Source: Sphingomonadales bacterium (lineage in GTDB: Bacteria; Pseudomonadota; Alphaproteobacteria; Sphingomonadales; Sphingomonadaceae). From it: a stretch of DNA of 22,381 bases. The notes below the pieces were generated by a model that saw nothing but the letters and a program-made list of their open reading frames with translations, did no database searches and was not told where the DNA came from. The translations under genes and the position numbers were made by a program. Shown here piece by piece: positions 13,781 to 20,556 of the stretch (position 1 is its first letter; every line of letters starts with the position of its first letter). The stretch lies in assembly GCA_028868335.1 (NCBI GenBank), contig JAGWUU010000010.1:1-22381 (forward strand), given 5' to 3'.

Positions 13781-14685
13781 TCACGATCGCCGATGCGGCC
13801 TGCGCCGAGCTTGACGAGGCGAGCGGGGCGATCCTCGACTTCGGTTTCGATCCCCGCGACGAGGAAAGCCTGACCAACGCCGCGCTGTGGTTGCGACGGC
13901 TGGGCAACAACCGCACCTTCCTCGGCGACCGGATCATCGAGGAACTGGCCGGACGCCACCGCGAGGAGGTGCTGGACAACTCCTATGGTCCACAGGTGAT
14001 CACGCTGGTTCCTCCCAACGGCAACTTCTTCATTCGCGCAAACCTGTGGCCCGCGCTCGACGATCACATGGCGCGCGCTTCCGGTTCCGCGCCGTTCGTT
14101 TACGGGATGCCGCACGATCACAACTTCGACTTTCTGACGATCGGTTATTTCGGTCCGGGTTACTGGAGCGACTACTATGAAGCCGACTATGATCAGATCG
14201 TCGGCTGGCGGGGCGAGCCGGTGCCTTCGCTGCGCTTTGTCGAGCGTGCCCGGCTGGAGGAAGGCAAGATCCAGCTCTACCGCGCCCACATCGACGTCCA
14301 TGCGCAGCGCCCGGCGGAGGCGCTGTCGGTATCGCTCAACGTCCTGCACACCACACCGGCCCAGGGCTGGTTCGACCAGTACCGCTTCGACGTCGAACGT
14401 CGGGAAATCGGCGCGATCATATCGCCGGGGCCGAGCGAGGCGCTGCTCAAGGTGGCGATCGGCCTTGGCAGCGCCGAGGCGATCGATCTTGGACATCGCT
14501 TCGCCCGCCGCCATCCCAGCGACCGGCTGCGGCTGGCCGCATGGGATGCCCTTGCCTCGCGTGAAATTGGGCCGGATGCCAAGGATGCCGTGTGGCGCGA
14601 GGCTGAAGGTTCGGGCAGCCGGCTGGTCGAAATGGAATCCAGGGCGCGGCGGACGGAACTCGCGAGCCTGGGCGGATCACAGTGA
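13777..14685 (+). CDS. Cupin-like protein of unknown function, coupled to the preceding gene
   Basis: This 302-residue protein has a central stretch with cupin-like or thiol-dioxygenase-like metal residues. PHDHNFDFLTIGYFGPGYW (112-130) gives His113-x-His115, and AHIDVHAQRPAEALSVSLN (170-188) gives His175 ahead of a beta strand, resembling the two cupin motifs. Three-histidine iron sites of this layout occur in cysteine-dioxygenase-like enzymes; whether this protein binds metal is inference. A helical C-terminal third (220-302) follows. It is likely cytosolic. The start is uncertain: GTG 13777 overlaps the upstream stop as GTGA, and GTG 13768 (three more residues) is equally possible. Neither has a strong ribosome site. 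I cannot assign a reaction. Confidence 0.82.
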   Translation: MITIADAACAELDEASGAILDFGFDPRDEESLTNAALWLRRLGNNRTFLGDRIIEELAGRHREEVLDNSYGPQVITLVPPNGNFFIRANLWPALDDHMARASGSAPFVYGMPHDHNFDFLTIGYFGPGYWSDYYEADYDQIVGWRGEPVPSLRFVERARLEEGKIQLYRAHIDVHAQRPAEALSVSLNVLHTTPAQGWFDQYRFDVERREIGAIISPGPSEALLKVAIGLGSAEAIDLGHRFARRHPSDRLRLAAWDALASREIGPDAKDAVWREAEGSGSRLVEMESRARRTELASLGGSQ

Positions 14686-15010
14686 AGCGCGGAGCTGACA
14701 CGGGGTGGACCTGTCCGCCTTGGGCATGATGAATAATAACATAAAATCAATGAGTTGATTGATCTCGTTACCAAACGGGCCGGACACCGGTGTCCGGCTT
14801 AAAATCTTTCAAATTCAAATCGTTGAGGCGAACAAGGTGACACATTCGCCATTTCATGAGTCAGTTTGCGCCTGTCGGTCAGGCACGCCGTCAGGGAACG
14901 ACGCCCGCAGGCCGCGCCGCGCGTTGTGTCAGCTTCGCTCCGGGTAGGAAACTACAGCCTGTCCCGGTTGGATTGAAGCTTCAAGACCTTTCCCGCTGGG
15001 GAGGCGTGCT
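14686..15010. other. Intergenic region between convergent genes
   Basis: No gene is supported in these 325 bases. The first part (about 14725-14825) is AT-rich for this genome. It contains a 20-bp perfect palindrome (14779-14798), then a GGCGAA/TTCGCC stem with a 12-base loop (14827-14850), and a 12-bp palindrome TTGAAGCTTCAA at 14973-14984. The region separates the plus-strand cupin cassette from the 3' end of the minus-strand ruvX operon, so terminators for both directions are expected here. A small RNA cannot be excluded, but no known RNA family was recognised. Confidence 0.5.
14779..14798. terminator. 20-bp perfect palindrome, likely bidirectional terminator hairpin
   Basis: The arms GCCGGACACC and GGTGTCCGGC are exact reverse complements with no spacer; as RNA this gives an 8-bp stem with a CCGG tetraloop. 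On the plus strand it is followed by TTAAAATCTTTC, a poor but U-containing tail. It lies 94 bases after the cupin-like gene and between convergent transcription units. An operator is the alternative. Confidence 0.5.
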
Positions 15011-15487
15011 TCAGGCAAAGCCCCCGGCCAGCGCGTCGATCGCCGCCTGGAGGATCACCGCCGCCGCCGCTGAATCGATCCGTTCGGCACGCTTCGCCCG
15101 GCTCATGTCCTGGGCGATCAGCGCCCCTTCGGCGCTGGCGGTGGACCAGCGTTCGTCCCACAGCAGGATGGGCAGGCCCAGCGCCGCCGACACGTTACGC
15201 GCATAGGCCCGGCTCGACTGGCTGCGCGGCCCCTCGCTGCCATCCATGTTGAGCGGCAGGCCGATCACCACGCCCTTGACGCCGCGCTCGCGGACCAGCG
15301 CGGCCAGTGCCTCCCGGTCCGCGCCGAACTTGCCGCGCTTGAGCGTCTTGCCGGGCGAGGCGAAGCGCCATCCTGCGTCGCAAAAGGCCGTGCCGATCGT
15401 CTGGGTGCCAAGATCAAGCCCGAGCAGAGGCCCGGCGGAGGGCAGGGCAGCGCGGAATTCCGCGGCAAGGGTGGTGATCACTTCCAT
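15011..15487 (-). CDS. ruvX: RuvX/YqgF-family putative Holliday junction resolvase
   Basis: This 158-residue RNase H-fold protein belongs to a family linked to 16S rRNA 5' maturation and Holliday-junction-type cleavage. Landmarks are LLGLDLGTQTIGTAF at 21-35 with the first metal-binding Asp (Asp25), GLPLNMDGSEGPRS at 76-89, LWDERWST at 109-116 (Asp111) and RIDSAAAAVILQ at 136-147 (Asp138). The three acidic positions of the active site are all present. The ATG at 15487 overlaps the upstream hydrolase stop by 10 bases. It is the last gene of the pyrE-pdxJ-acpS-lepB run. Confidence 0.93.
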   Translation of the reverse strand: MEVITTLAAEFRAALPSAGPLLGLDLGTQTIGTAFCDAGWRFASPGKTLKRGKFGADREALAALVRERGVKGVVIGLPLNMDGSEGPRSQSSRAYARNVSAALGLPILLWDERWSTASAEGALIAQDMSRAKRAERIDSAAAAVILQAAIDALAGGFA

Positions 15488-16584
15488 GCGCTCGCCCGCT
15501 TGCGGAAATCTGTGCGCAGGTTGTTCCAGAACAGCAGGTAGTCGTAAACGTGGTAATTGCTGCCGGGAAGGACATAGGGGCCGATGTCTGGCCCCTTGCC
15601 GATGCGCAGCGTACCATCGGCGGCGCAGCGTGCACCGGCGAGGTGCGGTTTGAGTACTGCCTTGATCATCTGCACGTCCGGCACCGCTGTCCCGCTGTTG
15701 GCGTCCGCCGGGGCGGAGCCGCCGATGCCGCCGGTCAGCGGGTTGAAGCACAGGATCGCCGGGTTCTCGCCCGTTTCTCCCGCCACCCCGGATAGGTGCG
15801 AATAGGCGCGGCGCATCATCGCGGTATCGGCGTCGTCGGCGAAGGACAGGTAGCTGACGACGCAGCGGGTCTGGTCGGGCGCGCTGCAGGCGGGCAGGCC
15901 CATCGCCGGAAGATCGCGGTTGAGATCGACGATCCAGCCGATCGCATAGACTGCCAGCACCCGGTTGATCAGCGGCGTGCCCTTGATCTTCTCGGCCATC
16001 AGCCGCTTGACGTGATAGCTGCCCTGGCTGTGCCCGGCGAGCACGAACGGCGATCCGGGCGGGATCGAAGCGATGAAGTGGTCGAAGGCTTCGGCGACGT
16101 CGCGGTAGGCGAGGTCGAGCGCCTGGCGCGCCGCGGGCCGGTCGGTGACGAAGGCGCCGATCGTCGCCTGCCGGTAGCGCGGCGCCCAGACCTGGCTTGA
16201 AAGGTTGAACACGCTCGCTTCGCCCCGCACCATGGTTTCGGCGATGCGGCGCGCGTCGGGATCGTCGAGCGGGGCGTTCCAGTGGCTCTTGTTGATGTAG
16301 CTGGTGGGGTGGACGAAAAACACCGGCACGGGCGGCGCCTCGCCGGTGTCGATCAACCCGTCGGGCCGCCATGCTGCCGGACTTGCCGCACCCATGCCGG
16401 GCTGCGCCAGCCACATCCGGGGATCGGCATAGGCGTTGGCGGCAAGGTCGGGCTGCGGCTCGAAATCGCGGCTGGGCGTGAAGCTGATCCGGGTCAGCGC
16501 TTCGGGATAGAACTGCAACGCGATCCGTACGCCGACAAAGACGACGATACAAAACGCGATGAAAAGGAGGAACCGGCGAACCAA
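15478..16584 (-). CDS. DUF3089 alpha/beta-hydrolase, membrane-anchored
   Basis: This 368-residue protein has one N-terminal hydrophobic segment (about 5-24), a likely signal anchor that places the rest in the periplasm. The domain matches the DUF3089 family of alpha/beta hydrolases: FFVHPTSYINKSHWNAP at 89-105 and the nucleophile elbow GHSQGS at 184-189 (Ser186). Candidate catalytic acid and histidine lie in the C-terminal part (GSNYHVYDYLLFW). The substrate is unknown; esterase or lipase activity is the family expectation. It starts with TTG at 16584, two bases after the stop of the AI-2E family gene, and lacks a clear ribosome site, so it probably depends on translational coupling. Its end overlaps ruvX by 10 bases. 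Confidence 0.88.
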   Translation of the reverse strand: MVRRFLLFIAFCIVVFVGVRIALQFYPEALTRISFTPSRDFEPQPDLAANAYADPRMWLAQPGMGAASPAAWRPDGLIDTGEAPPVPVFFVHPTSYINKSHWNAPLDDPDARRIAETMVRGEASVFNLSSQVWAPRYRQATIGAFVTDRPAARQALDLAYRDVAEAFDHFIASIPPGSPFVLAGHSQGSYHVKRLMAEKIKGTPLINRVLAVYAIGWIVDLNRDLPAMGLPACSAPDQTRCVVSYLSFADDADTAMMRRAYSHLSGVAGETGENPAILCFNPLTGGIGGSAPADANSGTAVPDVQMIKAVLKPHLAGARCAADGTLRIGKGPDIGPYVLPGSNYHVYDYLLFWNNLRTDFRKRASAWK

Positions 16585-16586
16585 GG

Positions 16587-17696
16587 TCAGCCAATCGCCT
16601 CTTCATTGCGGCGCGAGCGATGTTCGAGAAGGATCTTGATCATCGCCACCAGCGGATCGGCAAGGGCAAGGCCAAGTATTCCGAACAGCGCGCCCATGAT
16701 GAGCTGCGTTCCCAGAACCAGCGCCGGGGCGAGATCGGCGGTTTTCTTGGCGACCATCGGCACGATGATGTTGCCGTCCACCGTCTGCACCACGACGTAA
16801 ACGATGATGCAGAAGACCCCCATGCTGGTCCCGCCGGAAAAGCCGACCAGGATCATCAGCGAGCCCGAGATCGGGGCGCCGATGTTGGGCAGGAAGGCCA
16901 GCAGGCCGGTCAGCAGTCCAAGCAGCGCCGCCATCGGCACACCGTAGATCGCGAGCAGGATCCAGGTCGAAACACCTTCGATAGCCATGCCCAGCAGCCG
17001 CCCGGCCAGCAGCCGACGCAGGGTCTTGCCCATGATCCCGGCGACCATTTCGAAATGGGCGCGCTCGTTCCTCGGCAGCAGCCAGGCAAAGCCGCGACGG
17101 TAGAGGTCAGGTTCGAGAACGAAATAGATGCCCAGCACCAGGATCAGGAAGGCCGTGGTGAAGCCGCCCAGCACCCCGCCCAGCGCCGAGGTGAGCTGGC
17201 CGATCCCGCCCATCGCCTTTTCGATCAGCCCCTGGACCGAATCGACATCGACCTTGACCCCGTGCGAGGCCAGCCATGCCAGCGCGCGGGCCGCCTGGAA
17301 CTTGATGACCTCCGGCAGTTGCGCCGCCTGCGACGCGATCTGCGAACCGGCAAACAACAGCAGCCAGACGAAAAAGGCGGCGGCCAGCAGCAGGACGATC
17401 GCGATCCGCCATGTGCGCCCGATCGGCAGCACCCGTCCGAGCAGGCGAACACCCCCGTCGATCATCGCCGCAAAGACCATCCCGCCGAAAATCACCAGCA
17501 ACGCTCCGGCCTGGTAGATCGCCAGGCCGACCACAACTGCCATGCCGATCCAAACCGCCGCCTTTTTCGCTTCCTGGCGAATCAACGGATCGGCGATTTC
17601 GGCGGGGCTGGGGCCTTGTGGCCGTGCGGGTGCACGATCGGCCGCGGCCTTGGCGGGGCGGGCACCGATGCGACGGGTTGGCGTGGTTTCGGCCAT
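16587..17696 (-). CDS. AI-2E family (PerM/TqsA-type) transporter
   Basis: This 369-residue integral inner-membrane protein follows a charged, Ala/Pro-rich cytosolic N-terminus (1-45). Hydrophobic segments occur near 47-78 and 96-118, then in pairs across the C-terminal half (for example FLILVLGIYFVL, ILLAIYGVPMAALLGLLTGLLAFLPNIGAPI and IIVYVVVQTVDGNIIVP). The PNIGAPISG and DGNIIVPMVAKK motifs are typical of the family (PF01594). Members include the E. coli TqsA exporter and proteins of unknown substrate, so autoinducer export should not be assumed. The ATG at 17696 has a strong ribosome site (AAGGAG). It lies 17 bases after lepB and 2 bases before the DUF3089 gene. Confidence 0.93.
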   Translation of the reverse strand: MAETTPTRRIGARPAKAAADRAPARPQGPSPAEIADPLIRQEAKKAAVWIGMAVVVGLAIYQAGALLVIFGGMVFAAMIDGGVRLLGRVLPIGRTWRIAIVLLLAAAFFVWLLLFAGSQIASQAAQLPEVIKFQAARALAWLASHGVKVDVDSVQGLIEKAMGGIGQLTSALGGVLGGFTTAFLILVLGIYFVLEPDLYRRGFAWLLPRNERAHFEMVAGIMGKTLRRLLAGRLLGMAIEGVSTWILLAIYGVPMAALLGLLTGLLAFLPNIGAPISGSLMILVGFSGGTSMGVFCIIVYVVVQTVDGNIIVPMVAKKTADLAPALVLGTQLIMGALFGILGLALADPLVAMIKILLEHRSRRNEEAIG

Positions 17697-17713
17697 CAAT
17701 GCTCCTTGGGCAA

Positions 17714-18625
17714 TTACTTGTCCTTGGGGACGTGGATCGGACGCAGGCTGGTCCAGCTCCGCCCGTTGCGCAAGGCTCCCCACCACGACAGCGGATTGAG
17801 ACTCTCGCTACCGTTCAGCGAAAAGGTGATGAATTCGGCCCGCCCGCCCACGTCGGAAAGGGGCACGGGCCCGCCAAGACCCTCGCTCTCGAGGCCGAAG
17901 CGGCTGTCTGCCGAATGGTCGCGGTTGTCGCCCATCAGGAAAACGTGTCCGGCTGGCACCACGGTTTCGGGATAGTTGTTGGCGGGATTGGCCGAATCGT
18001 CACGGATAATCAGGTAGGTCGCGCCGTTCGGCAGCGTTTCCTGGAGCGTCGGCGGCTCGATCACCTCGCGGCCCGACGGCAGGCGGGTGTGATAGCTCTG
18101 GAATTCGTCATAGCAGTAATAGGGGTTGGGGCCGCGATCGGTGCAGGTCAGTTCGGGATCAGCGGGAATCTGCACTTGCGGGACCACCTGCTGCGGCACT
18201 GGCTTGCCGTTGAGCACGATCTGGCCGTTGACCACCGCGATGCGATCGCCGGGCAGGGCGACGACGCGCTTGATCAGATCGTCGGTACGGTTGCGCGGAA
18301 CGACGATAACGATGTCGCCGTATTGCGGGGTGCCGGGCAACAGTCGCTTGTCGCTGCGCGGAACGACGTGGAAGCTCGCCGAGGCCCAGTTCCAGCCATA
18401 GGGGAACTTGGAGACGACCAGCCGGTCGCCGACCAGCAGGTTGGGCATCATCGAGATCGAGGGGATGTAGAAAGGCTTGGCGATCAGGCTGTGGAAGGCC
18501 AGCACCGCCATCAACATCAACACGAGGCCGCGCAGTTCGGCAAACCAGTCGACTCGGGGCTTCTCGCTGGCGGGCGCGCTTGTTGCTTGCGCCACTTCGG
18601 GTTGGGGCATTGAATTCTCGCTCAC
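17714..18625 (-). CDS. lepB: Signal peptidase I
   Basis: This membrane protease removes signal peptides from exported proteins. The 303-residue protein has one N-terminal transmembrane segment (about 31-50) and the Ser-Lys dyad: Ser58 in PSISMMPNL (55-63) and Lys119 in DDLIKRVVALPGD. The conserved GDNRDHSADSRF box is near 243-254. Length and motif order are typical. It starts with GTG at 18625, which overlaps the acpS stop as GTGA. In many alphaproteobacteria lepB is followed by rnc and era; here the next genes are an AI-2E family transporter, a DUF3089 hydrolase and ruvX. Confidence 0.96.
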   Translation of the reverse strand: MSENSMPQPEVAQATSAPASEKPRVDWFAELRGLVLMLMAVLAFHSLIAKPFYIPSISMMPNLLVGDRLVVSKFPYGWNWASASFHVVPRSDKRLLPGTPQYGDIVIVVPRNRTDDLIKRVVALPGDRIAVVNGQIVLNGKPVPQQVVPQVQIPADPELTCTDRGPNPYYCYDEFQSYHTRLPSGREVIEPPTLQETLPNGATYLIIRDDSANPANNYPETVVPAGHVFLMGDNRDHSADSRFGLESEGLGGPVPLSDVGGRAEFITFSLNGSESLNPLSWWGALRNGRSWTSLRPIHVPKDK

Positions 18626-19023
18626 AGGGGACGGGCCTCGATCACGACGAAGGCCTGGGCCCAGGGGTGGTCGTCGGTCAGGGTCAGGTGGACGACGGCT
18701 TCGTGGCCATCGGGAATCAGGATGGCCAGCCGCGCCGCCGCGCCGCCGCTGAGGGCCAGGGTCGGCGCGCCGGAACGGGCATTGACCACGCCGATGTCCT
18801 TCATGAACACCCCGGCCTTGAACCCGGTGCCGACCGCCTTGGAAAAGGCCTCCTTGGCGGCGAAGCGCTTCGCCAGGGTTCCGGCCTTGGTGTAGGGGCG
18901 GCTCGCAGCCTTGGCGCGTTCGGTGTCGGTGAACACGCGCATTTCGAACCGCTCGCCAAACCGATCGAGCGAATTCTGGATCCGCTCGATGTTGCAGAGG
19001 TCCGAGCCGATCGCGATGATCAT
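18622..19023 (-). CDS. acpS: Holo-[acyl-carrier-protein] synthase
   Basis: This enzyme transfers phosphopantetheine from CoA to apo-ACP, activating fatty-acid synthesis. The 133-residue protein has the two magnesium-binding motifs of the family in canonical positions: IGSDLCNIERI with Asp8 and RFAAKEAFSKA with Glu58. The C-terminus (HLTLTDDHPWAQAFVVIEA) matches the usual final strands. The ATG at 19023 overlaps the pdxJ stop as ATGA, and its own stop overlaps the lepB GTG, so the three genes are translationally coupled. Confidence 0.97.
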   Translation of the reverse strand: MIIAIGSDLCNIERIQNSLDRFGERFEMRVFTDTERAKAASRPYTKAGTLAKRFAAKEAFSKAVGTGFKAGVFMKDIGVVNARSGAPTLALSGGAAARLAILIPDGHEAVVHLTLTDDHPWAQAFVVIEARPL

Positions 19024-19772
19024 GGGCGCGCCGCGTCCATCAGTTCGCGCATCTTCATCACGCTCGCCGCCAGGCCGATGAAGATCGCCTCGCCAATCAG
19101 GTAGTGGCCGATGTTAAGCTCAGCCAGTTGCGGGATCGCGGCGACCGGCTGGACGTTGTCATAGGTGAGGCCATGCCCGGCGTGCGGCTCGATCCCGTTG
19201 CGCGCGGCGAGCGCGGCCATGTCGGACAGGCGCTTGAGCTGGATCGCGCGGTCCTCGCCCTCGGCATGGGCATATTCGCCGGTGTGGAGTTCGACCACGG
19301 GCGCATTGAGGCGGATCGCCGCGTCGATCTGCTTTGTCTCGGGCGCGATGAACAGGCTGACGCGGATCCCGGCGTCGAGCAAGCGCTGGACCAGCGGGTA
19401 GAGCCGGTTGTGCTGCCCGGCAGCGTCAAGCCCGCCCTCGGTGGTGCGCTCCTCGCGCCGCTCGGGAACGATGCAGGCGGCGTGGGGTTTGTGGCGGAGC
19501 GCGATCTCCACCATCTCGTCGGTCGCCGCCATCTCGAGGTTGAGCGGCAGGCTGGTCGCCGCCTGGATCCGGGCGAGATCCTCGTCGCGGATGTGGCGGC
19601 GGTCCTCGCGCAGGTGCGCGGTGATCCCGTCGCCGCCGCAGGCCGCGACGATCTCGGCCGCACGGACCGGATCGGGGTGATCGCCTCCCGATTCACTTGT
19701 CCAACGCGCGTTGCGGATCGTCGCGACGTGGTCGATGTTGACCCCAAGGCGGAGGCGACCGGGCAGGATCAT
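19020..19772 (-). CDS. pdxJ: Pyridoxine 5'-phosphate synthase, with an apparent 5-residue loop insertion
   Basis: This TIM-barrel enzyme condenses 1-deoxyxylulose 5-phosphate with 3-amino-2-oxopropyl phosphate in vitamin B6 synthesis. The 250-residue protein shows GVNIDHVATIRNAR (10-23), ITAHLREDRRHI, NLEMA with the catalytic Glu, TTEGGLDAAGQ, ELHTGEYA, AGHGLTYDNV with the catalytic His, and NIGHYLIGEAIF. After NAR it has WTSES (24-28) before GGDHPDP, where the homologues I remember run directly from NAR to a short Gly-containing PDP loop. This is next to the active-site Arg and is noted as a finding. The ATG at 19772 lies 7 bases after pyrE. Confidence 0.95.
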   Translation of the reverse strand: MILPGRLRLGVNIDHVATIRNARWTSESGGDHPDPVRAAEIVAACGGDGITAHLREDRRHIRDEDLARIQAATSLPLNLEMAATDEMVEIALRHKPHAACIVPERREERTTEGGLDAAGQHNRLYPLVQRLLDAGIRVSLFIAPETKQIDAAIRLNAPVVELHTGEYAHAEGEDRAIQLKRLSDMAALAARNGIEPHAGHGLTYDNVQPVAAIPQLAELNIGHYLIGEAIFIGLAASVMKMRELMDAARP

Positions 19773-19779
19773 GGCGCGA

Positions 19780-20364
19780 TCACGGCTTTTCCCGGCTTCC
19801 CGGCTTGGTAACGGGAACCGCCGCCAGTTCGGGGGGCACCTCGTTATCCGCGTAGGTCGGGAAGTTCAGGGCCACCAGCGGGTGGAACGGTACGCCAAGA
19901 TCGACAGTGCCGCCCGAACGATCGACCAGCGCGGCCGCCGCGATCACCACGCCACCGGCTTCCTCGATCGCCTTGATCGCTTCGCGGCTGGAAAGGCCGG
20001 TGGTCACCACGTCCTCCACCATCAGCACCTTCTCGCCAGGTTCGAGAGTGAAGCCGCGGCGCAGTTCGAACGTGCCGGTGGGCCGTTCGACGAACATCGC
20101 CTCGACTCCAAGTGCGCGGCCCATTTCGTGCCCGATGATCACCCCGCCCATCGCCGGGGAGACAACCTTGGCGATGTCCTTTCGCAACTCGCGCGGGAAG
20201 GTCGCGGCCAGGGCGGCGGCAAGGCGAGAGGCGCGCATGGGGTCCATCAGCACCCGCGCGCATTGCAGGTATTGGGCGCTGTGCCGGCCCGAACTCAGCA
20301 GGAAATGCCCTTCAAGCAAGGCCTTGCTGTTGCGGAACTCGGCAAGGACGTCTTCATCTTGCAT
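19780..20364 (-). CDS. pyrE: Orotate phosphoribosyltransferase
   Basis: This enzyme joins orotate to PRPP to form OMP in pyrimidine synthesis. The 194-residue protein has the PRPP-binding signature VLMVEDVVTTGLSS at 113-126. It also has GHFLLSSGRHSAQYLQC at 19-35, VSPAMGGVIIGHEMGRALG at 68-86 and the FVERPTGTFELRRGF segment at 91-105. Length fits the alphaproteobacterial form. The ATG at 20364 has AAAGG about eleven bases upstream. It is the first gene of the minus-strand operon that continues to ruvX and diverges from ctaC across 192 bases. A consensus TTGACA (minus strand, 20424-20429) could be its -35 box, though no good -10 follows. Confidence 0.95.
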   Translation of the reverse strand: MQDEDVLAEFRNSKALLEGHFLLSSGRHSAQYLQCARVLMDPMRASRLAAALAATFPRELRKDIAKVVSPAMGGVIIGHEMGRALGVEAMFVERPTGTFELRRGFTLEPGEKVLMVEDVVTTGLSSREAIKAIEEAGGVVIAAAALVDRSGGTVDLGVPFHPLVALNFPTYADNEVPPELAAVPVTKPGSREKP

Positions 20365-20447
20365 GGGAAGCAGGGCCTTTCAACGATGTTACGTTACCGT
20401 GGAGCCCCGATGTCATTGAGGGCTGTCAAAAATTCCCCTAGAGGCGC

Positions 20448-20476
20448 TTGAGGTGCCCCGCAAGCGCGCGTATAGG
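20448..20476 (+). promoter_or_regulatory. Predicted sigma-70-like promoter of ctaC
   Basis: TTGAGG (20448-20453) and TATAGG (20471-20476) are separated by exactly 17 bases. They lie in the divergent pyrE-ctaC gap and point toward ctaC, predicting a transcript start near 20483 and a leader of about 75 bases. Confidence 0.5.
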
Positions 20477-20556
20477 CCCACTCGAATTGTCTCCCATGGG
20501 GGCGGGAGGGGACAGGTGTTCCTCTGCCGCAAGAAGAAGCGAAAGCACGAGGAACG

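Noticed and set aside
14686..15010. 6S RNA, riboswitch or other known structured RNA in the gap
   Set aside because: No family-specific core was recognised; only short palindromes are visible.
15488..16606. N-terminal extension of RuvX through the DUF3089 gene
   Set aside because: The extension is an Arg-rich shadow of the DUF3089 reading frame; RuvX normally has about 150 residues.
16620..17975. Open frame of 451 codons on the plus strand across the AI-2E and lepB genes
   Set aside because: It is antisense, with Gln/His/Asp-rich composition typical of a shadow frame. The minus strand has clear membrane and protease motifs.
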